NCBI GenBank assembly: GCA_905250115.1
Contig: CAJNOI010000109.1
Coordinates: 225,359-289,358 of the forward strand
Source: Adineta steineri
Lineage: Eukaryota; Rotifera; Eurotatoria; Adinetida; Adinetidae
Direction of reading: 5' to 3'
Length of the DNA: 64,000 nt
In this document: positions 22,077-34,300 of the stretch, piece by piece
How positions within the stretch are numbered: position 1 is the first letter of the stretch
Layout: every line of letters starts with the position of its first letter
Made by a program: the position numbers and the translations under genes
Notes under the pieces: model-generated
Database searches by the model: none
Told to the model about the DNA's origin: nothing
Seen by the model: the letters and a program-made list of their open reading frames with translations, nothing else

Positions 22077-23698
22077 ATGTTCGTTTTCTTAGTTATTTTT
22101 TTCGCCATCTTATGGCTAATATATATAAAATTGAAATGTTTTACACTTCGTGGTCCAGTGCCTGGTCAACCACCACATTTCTTTTTTGGAAATTTAATTC
22201 AATCAGGCTTATTATTTGGTTCTAAACCAATTTCTGACGTTTATATATCTTACAAAGAACGTTTTGGTGATATTTATTTATTTTGGGTGGGTTTTACACG
22301 ATATACTATCGTACATAATATTGATGATGTTCAATATATTTTTAATAATCGAAATAAATATGATCAAGGAAGTATATTTTTAGAAAAGGTCAGTATATTG
22401 GTTCCTGACAGTATTATTTGTAACATAGGTAATGCTTTTTTTTCTTTTGTTTCTATCAAAGATTTTTTTTTCATTGTGATATTTAGGCGCTAAATTCAAA
22501 CGACATGGTGCAATCACTATGCCATTATTTCGTCGTAATAAAATTCTTTCGAATATTAATATAATCATTGATGGTACGGACCAACTATTAGATCGATGGC
22601 GCACTCAGTCATCTGAACATGTGCATACTGATATTGTTGAACAATGTCAAAATCTTCTACTTGAAGTCTTTGGAATGATTGCTTTTGATTACGATTTGGA
22701 AACAATTAATGAGAATCTTTCAGAAAATAAGAATGAACTGACTGAAGCTCTAAAATATATTGTGGACGTATTTCGAATGATTACCTACGCACCTAGTATC
22801 ATTTCAACTACTTATTTAAAATACAATCCTCGATATCAACGAGCACGCACCACCATCGAACGGTATTTGAATAATATGGTAGAACAAGAATTGACTGAAA
22901 GCTTAGATTCGAGAACAGAACGGAAGAAAATTTCATTGATCGCTTCATTGGTTAGTTCATTACAAACAGATGAAAAAGCAGAAGCAGTAAAAAAAGAAGA
23001 AGACAAAAAAGGTAAACTTTATCTTTGATATAAATAGATAATTATTAAGAAATCATCAAAAAAAATTGATAGGTATTTCCCGAAAAGAACTTTTTGATGA
23101 GATGCTTATGTTTTTAATTGCTGGTTATGAAACAACATCGACTGCTCTTGCTTGGTGTATTTATCAACTAAGTAAACATCCTCGTATTCAAGAAAAGATC
23201 AAGAAAGAATTGATAGATGATAATACTGGACAATATTTATCATTTGATCATCTTGATTCATTTGTTTATTTGGATTGTTTTATTAATGAAGTTCTTCGTT
23301 ATTCTCCAACAACCGATGGAACAAGTCGTACAGTAGTTGTCGATGATTGCCTTCCGTCAAGTGGTACTCGACTTTACAAAGGCGATCAAGTACTTATTCC
23401 ATCATCTGCTCTTGCTCGAGACGATCGCCATTGGAAAATTGATCCTAATTTGTTTTATCCGGAAAGATTTCTTAATGAAGATAAACATCGTCATCCATGT
23501 GCATTTTTACCATTCGGGAATGGTCATCGTCAATGTATTGGACAAGATTTAGCTCGATTAGAACTCAGAATAATTCTAGCTCGCATGTTACAACAAGTGA
23601 CAATCGGTGATGGTGGCCCTGAGTTTAATACGGGTGGTTGCATTCAAAGACTGACTATCGTGCCGAAACACGTCGGAGTCACTATTCAATTTAGTTAA
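22077..23698 (+). CDS. Cytochrome P450 monooxygenase
   Basis: Exons 22077-22428, 22487-23011 and 23073-23698 (introns 58 and 61 bp) give 500 residues, normal for a microsomal P450. The N-terminus MFVFLVIFFAILWLIYIKL is a membrane anchor followed by the proline hinge RGPVPGQPP. The I-helix AGYETTS (309-315), ExxR EVLR (365-368), PERF (422-425) and heme loop FGNGHRQCIG (440-449, ligand Cys447) are all intact. P450s insert one oxygen atom using electrons from P450 reductase at the ER. The I-helix and heme loop suggest a CYP3/CYP4-like animal type. It faces away from the terpene synthase, so oxidation of the terpene is a reasonable but unproven role; detoxification is the default alternative. Confidence 0.9.
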
Positions 23699-23875
23699 TC
23701 CATGAAAAACTAATTTCCTTTTTCTCTTATTTTTTTTTCATTTCAATCATTAGAAACAATTAAACAAGTCTTTTTATATAATACTCGTCATTTTATTTCT
23801 GCTTAAGTAACATTTATTGGGCATTGGAAAGTTAAGCACAGGAAAGATAACAGCAAACATACATATAAATTATGT

Positions 23876-23943
23876 GTATGGGGTGGGTTTGAGTTTATCT
23901 AAACACATCCTCATCCATACCCACATCCACACCCTCAAGGTTT
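23876..23943. repeat. Telomere-like inverted repeat
   Basis: GGGGTGGGTTTGAGTT, short loop, then CATACCCACATCCACACCCT followed by CAAGG. Confidence 0.7.
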
Positions 23944-24039
23944 TTTAGCGATTTTGAGAACGTGAAATGTTACAGATAAAAAATTTGAAAAATAAGAACA
24001 GTGTAAAGTCAGAAAAAGACGACGAAACTCATAACATGT

Positions 24040-27000
24040 CTAAAACCGTGTCACATATTCCGAAAGATCATTACTAAATTTTGATTGTTCAATATCTTGT
24101 TCACATTTAAGAATTTGTTCATGAAGTTCGTGCCATCGATTTTCTAATGTTTTTAATACCAATTCATGTTCAATTGAATCTTCATTAGCTGAATATAAAC
24201 AGAATGTTTTTTTTATCGTAATAAAATCACTTAAATAGTTTACCATCTTTTAATTGTTTTGTTATGTTATTTCCTGTTTGAATAAATTCTTTAAAATGAT
24301 CATCATCATATAAGATATATGTTATTTTAACATTCTGAAAAAGAAAGAAAAGTGATAAAAAGAAAAACAAAATGTGTTTTTGTAAATTAACTCGAATAAT
24401 ATCTTCTTGCTCTTCAAGTTGTAGTTCTTCATTTAGTATTCTTTCGATATTATCAATCCATTCGATATGTTTTTCAGCTGATAAATCAAAATCTGATTTC
24501 ATTGAAAGTCTTTTATTTTTATTTATGGAATCATCAGAATTTTCATTGGATTGTTTTAACTATGATTAGTAACGAAAAAGAATTTCTTTATTAAAAAATG
24601 ATGAGAATATAAATCATATATTTACTTGTAATGAACATTGTTGCAAATCATCAATAAGTTGTGTCAAACGTTGTTCGAAATTATTTCGTTGTTCATTTAA
24701 AATTTTGAATTTATTTGATGATACAGGATCAAAATATTTACCAAGCAATTTTAAACTATTGTCTAATAAATGAATTACTTGTTGTATATCATCTATTTCA
24801 GATGCCGTTTGCTTGAAAAATATATATTAAATTGTAAAAGTTAGATATATTATTAATTTTAACTTCTTACCTGAATAAAATGAACTTTATCCGTCTCTTT
24901 AGTATTCGTTTTTCGTATTTCATCTTCTTTCTGTGTTAACCATTGATCAAGTTTTTCTCCATTTAATTCAAAATCTTCAAATTGAGTTTTAACTTCTTGT
25001 AATTGTGCCCAATGTTGTTGTACAAAATTACATATATATTCCCAACGTTTACTACAGTCGAATAATTTATTTTCAATTTCAGTCGAATTATATTCTTGAT
25101 CAACTGATGTTGAATCATCAACTGCAATGATAAAGTTTTCTAACGATTGACTTATTTCTTGTTGAACAATAAGTTCGTCTTGTAATTGAACTAATTGTCG
25201 ATATTGGCGATCGATACCAGGTATACTGTCTTCCATTGCTTCTAAATTTGTTGATATACGTTCTTCGATTTGAGATAACCATGTAGCGAATGATGTCATT
25301 TGATCAGTTTGAAGTTTCATTATTGTCTTATGAAGACTAAAATTAAATTAAAGATAATCAGTCGATCGGTTATGCAGTCAAGATGTGACTGAAACTATTT
25401 GATATTTAATTAAAAAAACGATTTCACTAAAATCTCTTACATTGATTGTCTATCAAGTGATTTCGAACGTAATAATGTCCATTTTTCATTAAGAATTCTG
25501 ATTTGTTCTTTAATTTCATTTTCTTCTTGTGTTTGTAAATGAATATCAGTTGATGTTAATAATTGATTTACTTGTGAAAGTATATCATCGACTTGATTTT
25601 CATCTTTATTTAAAGTTAGAATAAAATCCTTTTAATAAACAAAACAATAAGAGATTTTATTAGAAATTGCTCTATATACTTCATGATTTTGAAATTGTTC
25701 TTTAATAATATTCAAATCATTTGATAGAGTTTTATCCTGATTGCCATATTTCTCTTCAAGTGTAGCAACCCATTGCAGTATTCGTTCCATATTTGTTTGA
25801 TATGTTAACAAGTCCGTCGAAGACTAGAAATTTCAGAAAAAGAACGGGAAAGCAAAAATTGATCGAATGTTTTGTAATTAACACATTCACAATAATCAAG
25901 AGAAACTAGTAAGGCGATAATAATGAAAATAAAAACCTTCTGTCTTGACTATTCCAACGAGAAATATTACGCCTAACCTTCTATATAAGACAGAATAAAA
26001 GTGTTTTTTCTTAACTTACGTTAGCTACTTCATTGCTGATTTCTTCAGTGAAAGCTTCCTTTTGAATATATTCATGTTTGTCTGCAAAATAATGATGAGT
26101 GATAATGATTAATAAAAAGAAATGAAATAAAGGGTGTCTGTGGGTATGGGAATATCTGCAATCGAACACACCCACAACCTCACGTATTCACTTTTGTTTA
26201 GTGATGAGTTTTATGTGTAATAAATACTTACCAACTTGAATGTCATCGAGAGCACCCTTTTCTCCAACAATAATGCCGCTTACTATACGAGCGCCAGAAG
26301 TCATGAACCAGATGAGAAAAATACATTTAGTAAGCCAATAAAACATTAATGAGTTGAATAGATTATGTCCTAAATACTCGACAGAGATGAGTAATGAATA
26401 AACAATCCAATAGATCAATAATGGTCTAGTGTCATGTTTTTCTGATGATTGGACAATTGATAGCCTAGAAACATAAGAATCAAGTTTAAACTAACAAGAC
26501 AATTCACATAATAAAGTTTCATTGATATAAAAATTTTGTCCTTTAGTTGAACCTCAGAACAAATAAAAACTTATTATCAAGTAGGTTTATTAAATTGTAC
26601 ATCTAGTGAAATCATGTCAGATAAAAATAAATACGCAAAAACGCTTTACACGAAATACCTATGCTCGATTCATTAGATTTAAATAATAAGTGGAAGATGT
26701 GAGAACTAATATTGTTATAAGTCCCTCCTTCACTTTTCAGATGTGTCTGTGAAAGTATTTTGGTTACCTATCTGCTAAATTTCTTTGGATAGTCTGCGAT
26801 TTTTAAAACAGTTGACGGACGTTCTGTATGCTGAATATGAAAATACTTTTTCTTGAAGCTTATAAGGAAAATATTGCCTTTGATTCCATATCACTAAATG
26901 AAGTATGTCGAAGTAAAAATGATTTTGTGTGGTTTGGATATTAAAAAAATTCTATAACATCTCGATTTTCACCTGTCTCATGTTCGAAGCTTATCAATGA

Positions 27001-27460
27001 ATCTGATAGAAACCCATCTGATTAATGTACGATTTCAACATTATGATGCAATGAGATTCTAAATACTAGAAATTCACGTGCGAATCTGATTTTTGAGTAC
27101 TGAAAATAATTTTCAGTTCATGGTTCAGAAAAATTTCTATTCTAGTCGTATGAAAGATATGTACATGAAATACAACTTACGAAGCATAGACAGGATAAAG
27201 AATTCCAATGAAATTACAGAGGAAGTCATTGTTCCAGCCAATCACCAAATAGATAGCTAAAAAGCCAAGAACACCTAAGCGAACAGAATGATGAAATAAG
27301 AGAAAAAGAATAATAACAACATACCGAGAGCAACTAATGAACGTTCTAGTTGTATTTTCTGCTCGATATGGTCGAAAATAGGACTAATCGAATTGTTTTG
27401 CAAATACGGATTGATTTTATTCTTTATCTTAGAAATATTGTCCATAACCATAGCAGCCAT
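24040..27460 (-). CDS. REEP5/Yop1-like ER-shaping domain fused to spectrin-type repeats
   Basis: Eleven exons (27460-27325, 27274-27181, 26464-26232, 26081-26020, 25823-25680, 25628-25441, 25336-24871, 24811-24626, 24559-24392, 24334-24244, 24188-24040) join with matching phases to 638 residues and one stop. Residues 1-155 are a TB2/DP1/HVA22 domain: an N-terminal amphipathic region (IFDHIEQKIQLERSLVALG), hydrophobic hairpins, and the family-like GWNNDFLCNFIGILYPVYAS and EKHDTRPLLIYWIVYSLL. REEP5 and Yop1 bend tubular ER. A 21-residue exon (HEYIQKEAFTEEISNEVAN) leads into about 460 residues of helices with spectrin-like WL...E motifs (FATWLSQIEERISTN, KLDQWLTQKEDEIR, HIEWIDNIERIL). I know no REEP-spectrin protein. 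Two adjacent genes remain possible, but no separate start for the second is evident. Confidence 0.75.
26128..26182. repeat. Telomere-like inverted repeat inside a REEP-spectrin intron
   Basis: GGGTGTCTGTGGGTATGGG, loop, then AACACACCCACAACCTCACG. Confidence 0.6.
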
Positions 27461-29174
27461 TCGTTTATATATAATTTTAAATCTTAAATAATACTAAGAA
27501 AAAATAAAAACAATACAATAATCGAAGAATTTTAGATCCGCATTATATAATAAATTAACTGTTCTCTTCTGGTTTTGCCAAATCGCCAAAAATATTCTGT
27601 ATGTAGACATAGTCAAAAACTGTGTCAACTGATATTCGAGAATGCTTTATCGATCGCTGGATCAATTTCTTATCAAATCTTTAGATCGAATTTGTATGAT
27701 TCGGTTGTTTGAAAATTATTTTAGATTTTTCTAGTTTCATTACAGCCTAAATGTCAAGCTGTGTCAAGTAAGAAACGATGAAGCAGTTAATTTGAAAAGA
27801 AGAATGCGATCTTATTTTATTTTCTTGTGTAACATACAATTGTAGGTCAACTGACGAAAAATTACAAATAGTAAAAAGTAGTAAAATCCTTCGCTTATCA
27901 CTTACATACGGATAGATACGACGTTACACGAAAAAAACTAGAAAATAAATGACTGATTGTTTGTATGAGTAGATATACTTGTTTTTCTCTCGCTTGACAA
28001 ATATATAAAAAATAGATTGCTTTGATTTCGATCAGTAATAGTATTATTACCAATTAATAACATATCATTAAGGCAACCAAACGATATTTATCGTGAGATG
28101 GAAGTTTTTTTCCTTCCTTTCTTTCATCGCATCATCAATCCGCAGCGTGGCGATACACTATGCATCAAAATAAGTCATGTACATTAAGCATAACTGAAGT
28201 CCATTAATCCATACAATACCTTTTTCCTATATTTGATGTACATAACCATTAATAGTTGTCCTCAGTTGTCAATGTTTTCTTCGTTATTTGTTAATCTATT
28301 AGAATTCAAAGAACTATTATTTGAAGTTATTTTGCGCCTCAGTTTTGATAATTAGCAACGTATTTAACTCTAAATCGTTATAAAGATATTCTGATATCAT
28401 TTCTTTTTCAATTTGATAAAAAAAAAGAAAGTTTAGTGTATTACAGGTGATAGAATGATTAAGTTATTCCAGCATTGTTTTTCACATAATACGAGAGAAA
28501 TTAGCTAGATTATTATGTACATATAGCTACGAAATAAGTAATGTGTATGTGTTTTTTTGTTGAGTAGACTTGAATTTATTTTTCTTTTTTTTCAAAGTGA
28601 ATTATTTTTTAAAAATAACATAAAACAATCATGCTAATAGATTCTATGTTGTCGAAGTATACTTTATCATCAGAAGAAAAAAAATGTTTTTTTCGAGTCA
28701 TTCTGTATAGAAGTGATTCTGTAAGGTGTTTGTTTCTGGCTTCATCACAAAAAAATTTATACATTAGTTGGATGAAAATACGCTTTGAGTGAGCTGTTGG
28801 TATCAAATTTAAATTCTTCTGATAGTATTTTGAAATCGTAAGCATATACGAATGCATTCACTATAGTAGATTCTGTTGAAATTTCAGCACATATATATTT
28901 TAAAGAAAAATATATTGTAAAATATTAAATTTTTCTCGCTTGTTTTTTCTTTGCAACGTGTAAAAACATTAACTTTTTTTCTTTTTGTTTAGAAGGTATG
29001 CAAAATATTTTATTCACTCCTTCGATCGAGATAATTTCTTTTCTTTCTTCACAAAACATGATTCACTAGTTGTCGTTAACGTATCACATGAGTCATCTAG
29101 GAAAAAACCAACATTCGTTATATATAATCGATAAATTTTTTTTATCATTTTCACTTAGATAACTAGGAAGAAGA
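27461..29174. other. Divergent intergenic region
   Basis: 1.7 kb between REEP-spectrin and the DnaJ gene. No gene supported; the 82-codon minus frame at 28609 has no family features. Confidence 0.4.
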
Positions 29175-30795
29175 ATGGTAGTCGATAAAACTCTATATGA
29201 TGTACTTAATGTCGAACCCAATGCATCGCAAGAAACAATTTCAAAAGTAAGATTTCTATGATGTAATATTTAATGTTGAAAAAAATGAAATTTATTTTAA
29301 TAAGGCTGTGAAAAGAAAATCATTAGAACATCATCCTGATCGTGGTGGAAGTCATGAAATGGTAAATTTATTTAAATAAAATAGATATAGAAGATTTATT
29401 TTTTTTTCAAATTTAGATGCAACAAGTAAATGCAGCAAAAGAAATCTTAACTGATCCTGAAAAACGTGAAATCTATGATCGATATGGATTAAAAGGAATG
29501 CAATCGAGAATGGAAAGAGAAGATTTTCAATTTCCAGGTTTTCACAATGATAGTATGTTTAAATAAAAGATTTTGTTCACTGTTACACATATTTTTGTTA
29601 TATTTAGTTTTTGATATATTTAATTTATTTAATCGTGGATCAAATCATCAAAACACTGCTCAAACAAACGAGGGCGATGATATAAAACATATTCTCCAGT
29701 AATAAAAAAAATGTTTTTCTTTGAATTTTTGTAAAATTTTTGTTTTTCAGAGTTTCTCTCGAAGAATTGTATTCGGGTAGTACAAGAGTTGCTGTCATTG
29801 AACGTAATATTGTTTGTAACAATTGTACAGGGTATGTAGAGAATTTTCCTTTAGGAAAAAAAGGAACTCTTTTTATTTATTCTAAAATAGTTCGGGTTCT
29901 CGTAATGGCATTTCACGTGAATGTACAAATTGTCATGGAACAGGAGTTGAAACATCAATGCAACGAATAGGCCCATTTGTCCAACAAATAAGACGTGAAT
30001 GTTTGATGTGTGATGGAACTGGAAATATTATCGATTCAAAGAATCAATGTAAAGCATGTTTTGGAAAAAAAATTGTTCGAGAAGAAAAGATCATTGAAGT
30101 AAATATTGTACCTGGTAGTAGAAATTCTGAAATAATTAGATATCCTGGTGAAGCTCATCAAATTGTAAGTTTTGAAAACCAACAAACTGAAATTTTTCAT
30201 GTAGTTTTGATTTCATTTTAGCCAAATGGAATACCAGGAACATTATATATTATACTTAAACAAGCATCTCATGAAATTTTTACTCGAAAAGATAATGATT
30301 TGTTAATGAATATGGATATCAATTTAACTGAATGTTTATGTGGTTTTCAACGTTTAATTGAATTATTAGATGGTCATCAAATTTTAATTGATCATCCTGC
30401 AGGAAAACCTATTTTACCGGATAGTTTTCGTTGTTTGAAAGGTCATGGAATGCCAAATAGACATACACATTCACATGGAGATTTGATTATTCAATTTGAT
30501 GTCAAATTTCCTGATGAAAATCATTTTCATTTAACTGATAATCAGCGTCAAGTAAGTTATTCATTCATCTTGATTCAGAGTTTAATTAATGTTGTTTTTT
30601 ATTTTTTGTTAGCAATTAGAATCAATTCTTCCACCAAAGAAACGAGTTCAATTGAACAGTACAGATCGTTATGAACGACCTGAAATGGTTAAATGTGATA
30701 TGACGAGAGAAAACTTTCAAAATGATCATCAGGAAGAAGATGAAGACCATGATTTTGATCAACATCCAGAGAGTGTTCGCTGTCAACAGCAATAA
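29175..30795 (+). CDS. Type I Hsp40 co-chaperone (DNAJA-like)
   Basis: Eight exons (29175-29246, 29305-29361, 29417-29552, 29608-29698, 29751-29831, 29891-30164, 30222-30551, 30613-30795) give 407 residues, the normal DNAJA1/2 length. The J domain starts DKTLYDVLNVEPNAS, with the HPD motif at 34-36, and ends near EIYDRYGLKGMQ. The zinc finger has CNNCTG, CTNCHGTG, CLMCDGTG and CKACFGK; the last CxxCxGxG has lost its final Gly. The substrate-binding C-terminal domains follow (PNGIPGTLYIILKQASHEIF, GHGMPN). The protein ends CQQQ, a CaaX box suited to farnesylation, as in DNAJA1 (CQTS). It stimulates Hsp70 ATPase activity in the cytosol and at ER membranes. Confidence 0.92.
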
Positions 30796-30888
30796 AATTT
30801 TCTTTTTTCTCAATACATATTTTTCATCATGATATTCTGAATTTTGAAAGAAATAGCATTTCTAGATTGTGATTATGAATCAGAGATT

Positions 30889-30963
30889 TAATGAGGGTGT
30901 AGATCTGAGTGTACATATATCAAATAGAATATTCACATTCAAATCCACACCCACACCCGCGAA
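30889..30963. repeat. Telomere-like inverted repeat
   Basis: GAGGGTGTAGATCTGAGTGT, loop, then ATCCACACCCACACCCGCG, 100 bp downstream of the DnaJ stop codon. Confidence 0.65.
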
Positions 30964-31373
30964 CAACATAATTCCCTCTAAAACATCACATTTTTTTGTT
31001 CGTTTTTCTAAGAGATATTTATTTTTCACTACGAAGATTATAGTTTTATATCATCGATGATTAATTGCACAGCACTTAAATCCGATTTATTTCATATGAA
31101 TTCTTTTTCTTTTTCTTTCACAATAAAATGCGTTATTGGAAAAAAAAAGAAAAAAAAACGGCAACTATCGTTACTTTATAAAACAAACGAAAAAAACATT
31201 CAGTCATACACACACACACAATACTGTTCGAAATTTATAAACTATCAGAATTTTTGCAAATCATTCGGTTTAAATAATTTCGTTTAGGTAAGTTTTACAT
31301 TTCAATCATTGGAAAAAACGAGATATGACCGCTTAGTCTAGGACTTTTTAATTCATTTTAAGTTTTTAGATAA

Positions 31374-34300
31374 ATGTCAAACTCACCGCTTGTCTGTTTG
31401 CCTGTTGAACTTCTGCATCGTATCTTTGATCACCTCGATGCGTACACCATTGTTATTTCAATCCGTTCGGTTTGCAGACAACTTCATGCGGTTGTCAACT
31501 CCTATAATCGTTTTCAACTCGATTTCCGTTCAACTGGCAGCTCCAGTTTACAGAAAAATTCTTCCTTTAAAATTATCTCTCGTATCGTTCAACCTTTTAA
31601 CGTCACTTCACTGATGTTTTGCGATGGCTCTATCGACCAAGAGTACATCGAATTTTTTCTCGCAAATTTTAACATTAGCCAATTCACTAGACTTCGTTCA
31701 TTGGCCTTTCATGGAATCAAATGCAATCAAATGAACAAATTTTTTCAGCATGTTACTATCAATTCTTTAGTCTCACTGACAGTCAGTATGTATGAGCAAG
31801 CAGATAATACAGTCTTCTCAACTATCTTTTTAATTGTCGCTCAAACCAAACTTCAAAAACTACGTTTAATTCATCTAGATTATACAACTAATCAAATAGC
31901 GTGGCCTATTCAAAGTACATTAGAACAAATGACAATCGGAGACTGTTCTTATCACCAATATCGTATCATTCTCTGTAACTCACTCGGTTTGAGAACACTT
32001 GTTATTGGAGATTGTACTATGGACAATATTGATCCAACGGTTTCTTCATATGCACTTACAATATTTGATTCTACAGGTAGAGTTAAATATGCATCTTTCA
32101 AACATCATCTATTTCATTGTATAGTTAGCAATTCGTTTTAGATACTTAAAGTTCGGACGAGGCTCACAGTCTGACCAGAAAACTTCTCGGATAAAAGTCC
32201 CAGCTCCCTAATAGTGTACCCGCACTGTAAAATGAACTCTTAAGCTATTATAATAATAATACAGAGATAGATATAACTAGTTGTATCTTGCCTTCATCCC
32301 CATTTTCGATGAAATCAATAGCTATCAGTGAAAAATATTTACCTAAATATTTTATGGAGTAAACATATCGAAGAAAAACATTTTTACTTTCCCTCATCTT
32401 CATTTGAACATTTTTTAGCGCATCATGTTTTGCAACATTTTTAATTTTCAATCAAAATCAGGTGTACTAGTAAAAAATGAAATAGACTCAATTTTTGACT
32501 ATCTATTAATTTTTTTATGAAAGAAAATTAAACACAATTTAAACAAACTTCAATCATCTGTGTCAACAACTTGTAAGGCTCAGTTTCTTTGAAATATGTC
32601 AGAAGAATAGATCACCAAAAATAATACATACTCTATGTTCTAATTTAACAGTGTATCCGCAATTGGTTTCATTGACTATTGATCACTGCCAACTATCGAC
32701 CCAAGAACTTGAATGCCTTCTTTCATTGACACCATCACTTAATCATCTGAAACTGGTTTCATTTAGATCGAAACTTGATTCGATATTCGATGGTTCATAT
32801 TGGGAACAATTCATTAAAAAGAAACTACTTCTACTGAATCAATTTCAACTTTCCCTCACTTGTAAAGGCGAGAAATTGAATAACATCACTACTCTCGATT
32901 CACTTCTCTTGCCATTTCAAAGTCCATTCTGGCTCAACAACAAAAAATGGTTTGCTACTTGTGATTATCTTGTACGAGAATCGAAAATTATACTCTATAC
33001 AACAGTACCATTCTGGATGAAGCTTTTTGTCACAGACGAATCTCCTATATTTGAATTACCGTTAATAAACTCTAAATGTCGCTTACTTTTATGTACGAAG
33101 TACAATAGAAGCTATAATACCATAGAAAACGTAAGTCTGATACAACCTTCTTATACGTATAACAATAATCATATGCGTTACAGATAAGGAAATCCTTGAA
33201 CACATACGCCATATAGACGTTTCGTCAAGTACGCTTTCATTCTCAGTCAAATAGAATAAACGAGTTGTATCATTTTAGTTGCACAACAAAATATGAATAG
33301 ATCTTAATCATATTTTACACAAGATCATATAGGTCACAATCTTCTGTGACGCGTCTCGGTACCCATTCCATCTATAATTCTTCATCCCCCGTTGCATTTC
33401 ATGATGTATATTGTTATGTTTTTACATAGACATCCTTTGAATTAAATTTTTCCTGCAATCGAATTGGAGATAATCTAGTACAACATATAGCTGTGGCGTT
33501 ACTAAACTACAAAGTGACATATTTTTCAAATTCATTACACTGAAATTCAAGTTTTATCTATCATTCAGACATTAATTACAGTTGATCTTTCACGTAATGA
33601 GATTGGTGACATTGGAGCACAGTATTTGGCTGCCACATTACAAAACCATCAAGTTAGATATTTCTCACATTTATTTAAAAGTTATACTTATTTCTCAATT
33701 TATACACAGACACTTACCAATCTAAACCTCTCCTGCAATCGAATCGGAAACAATGGAATGCAATATCTTAATGATGCCTTTAAAGAAAACAAAGTAAACC
33801 TTAGACACTTCTCATTTATCTTTAGTATCATCATTCTTTGGTATAGACACTTATTAAATTGAACCTCAAACACAATCTTGGTAGTTACTGTATAATTGTG
33901 AGCGCATCAATTCAAATACGAAATGATAAAGTAATTCGTTTCTTCCAAATTTCTTCTCACAAATGTTTACCTTTTTCTAAAGACAATCACTAAAATGAAT
34001 CTTCGATCGGAAAAGATCAATGATAGTAGAATGAGATTTTTGACTGATGCACTAACCAACAATGAAGTAACATCGTCTCTCTATTTATTCCGTTGATGAT
34101 CATAGTTTCATTGTGATATAGACAATCATTGAGTTGGACCTTTCTCAGAATAAAATCGGAGATATTGGAACTAAAAACTTGACTGATGCATTACGAACGA
34201 ATCAAGTAAGATTTAATTTAGGTTTATCTATTCTAATGATGATTTTTTTTCCTTGTGACATAGACAATCACTGAGTTGGACCTTTCCGGAAATAGAATTG

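Noticed and set aside
28609..28857. 82-codon minus open frame
   Set aside because: It has no family features, an AT-biased composition, and no splice partners.
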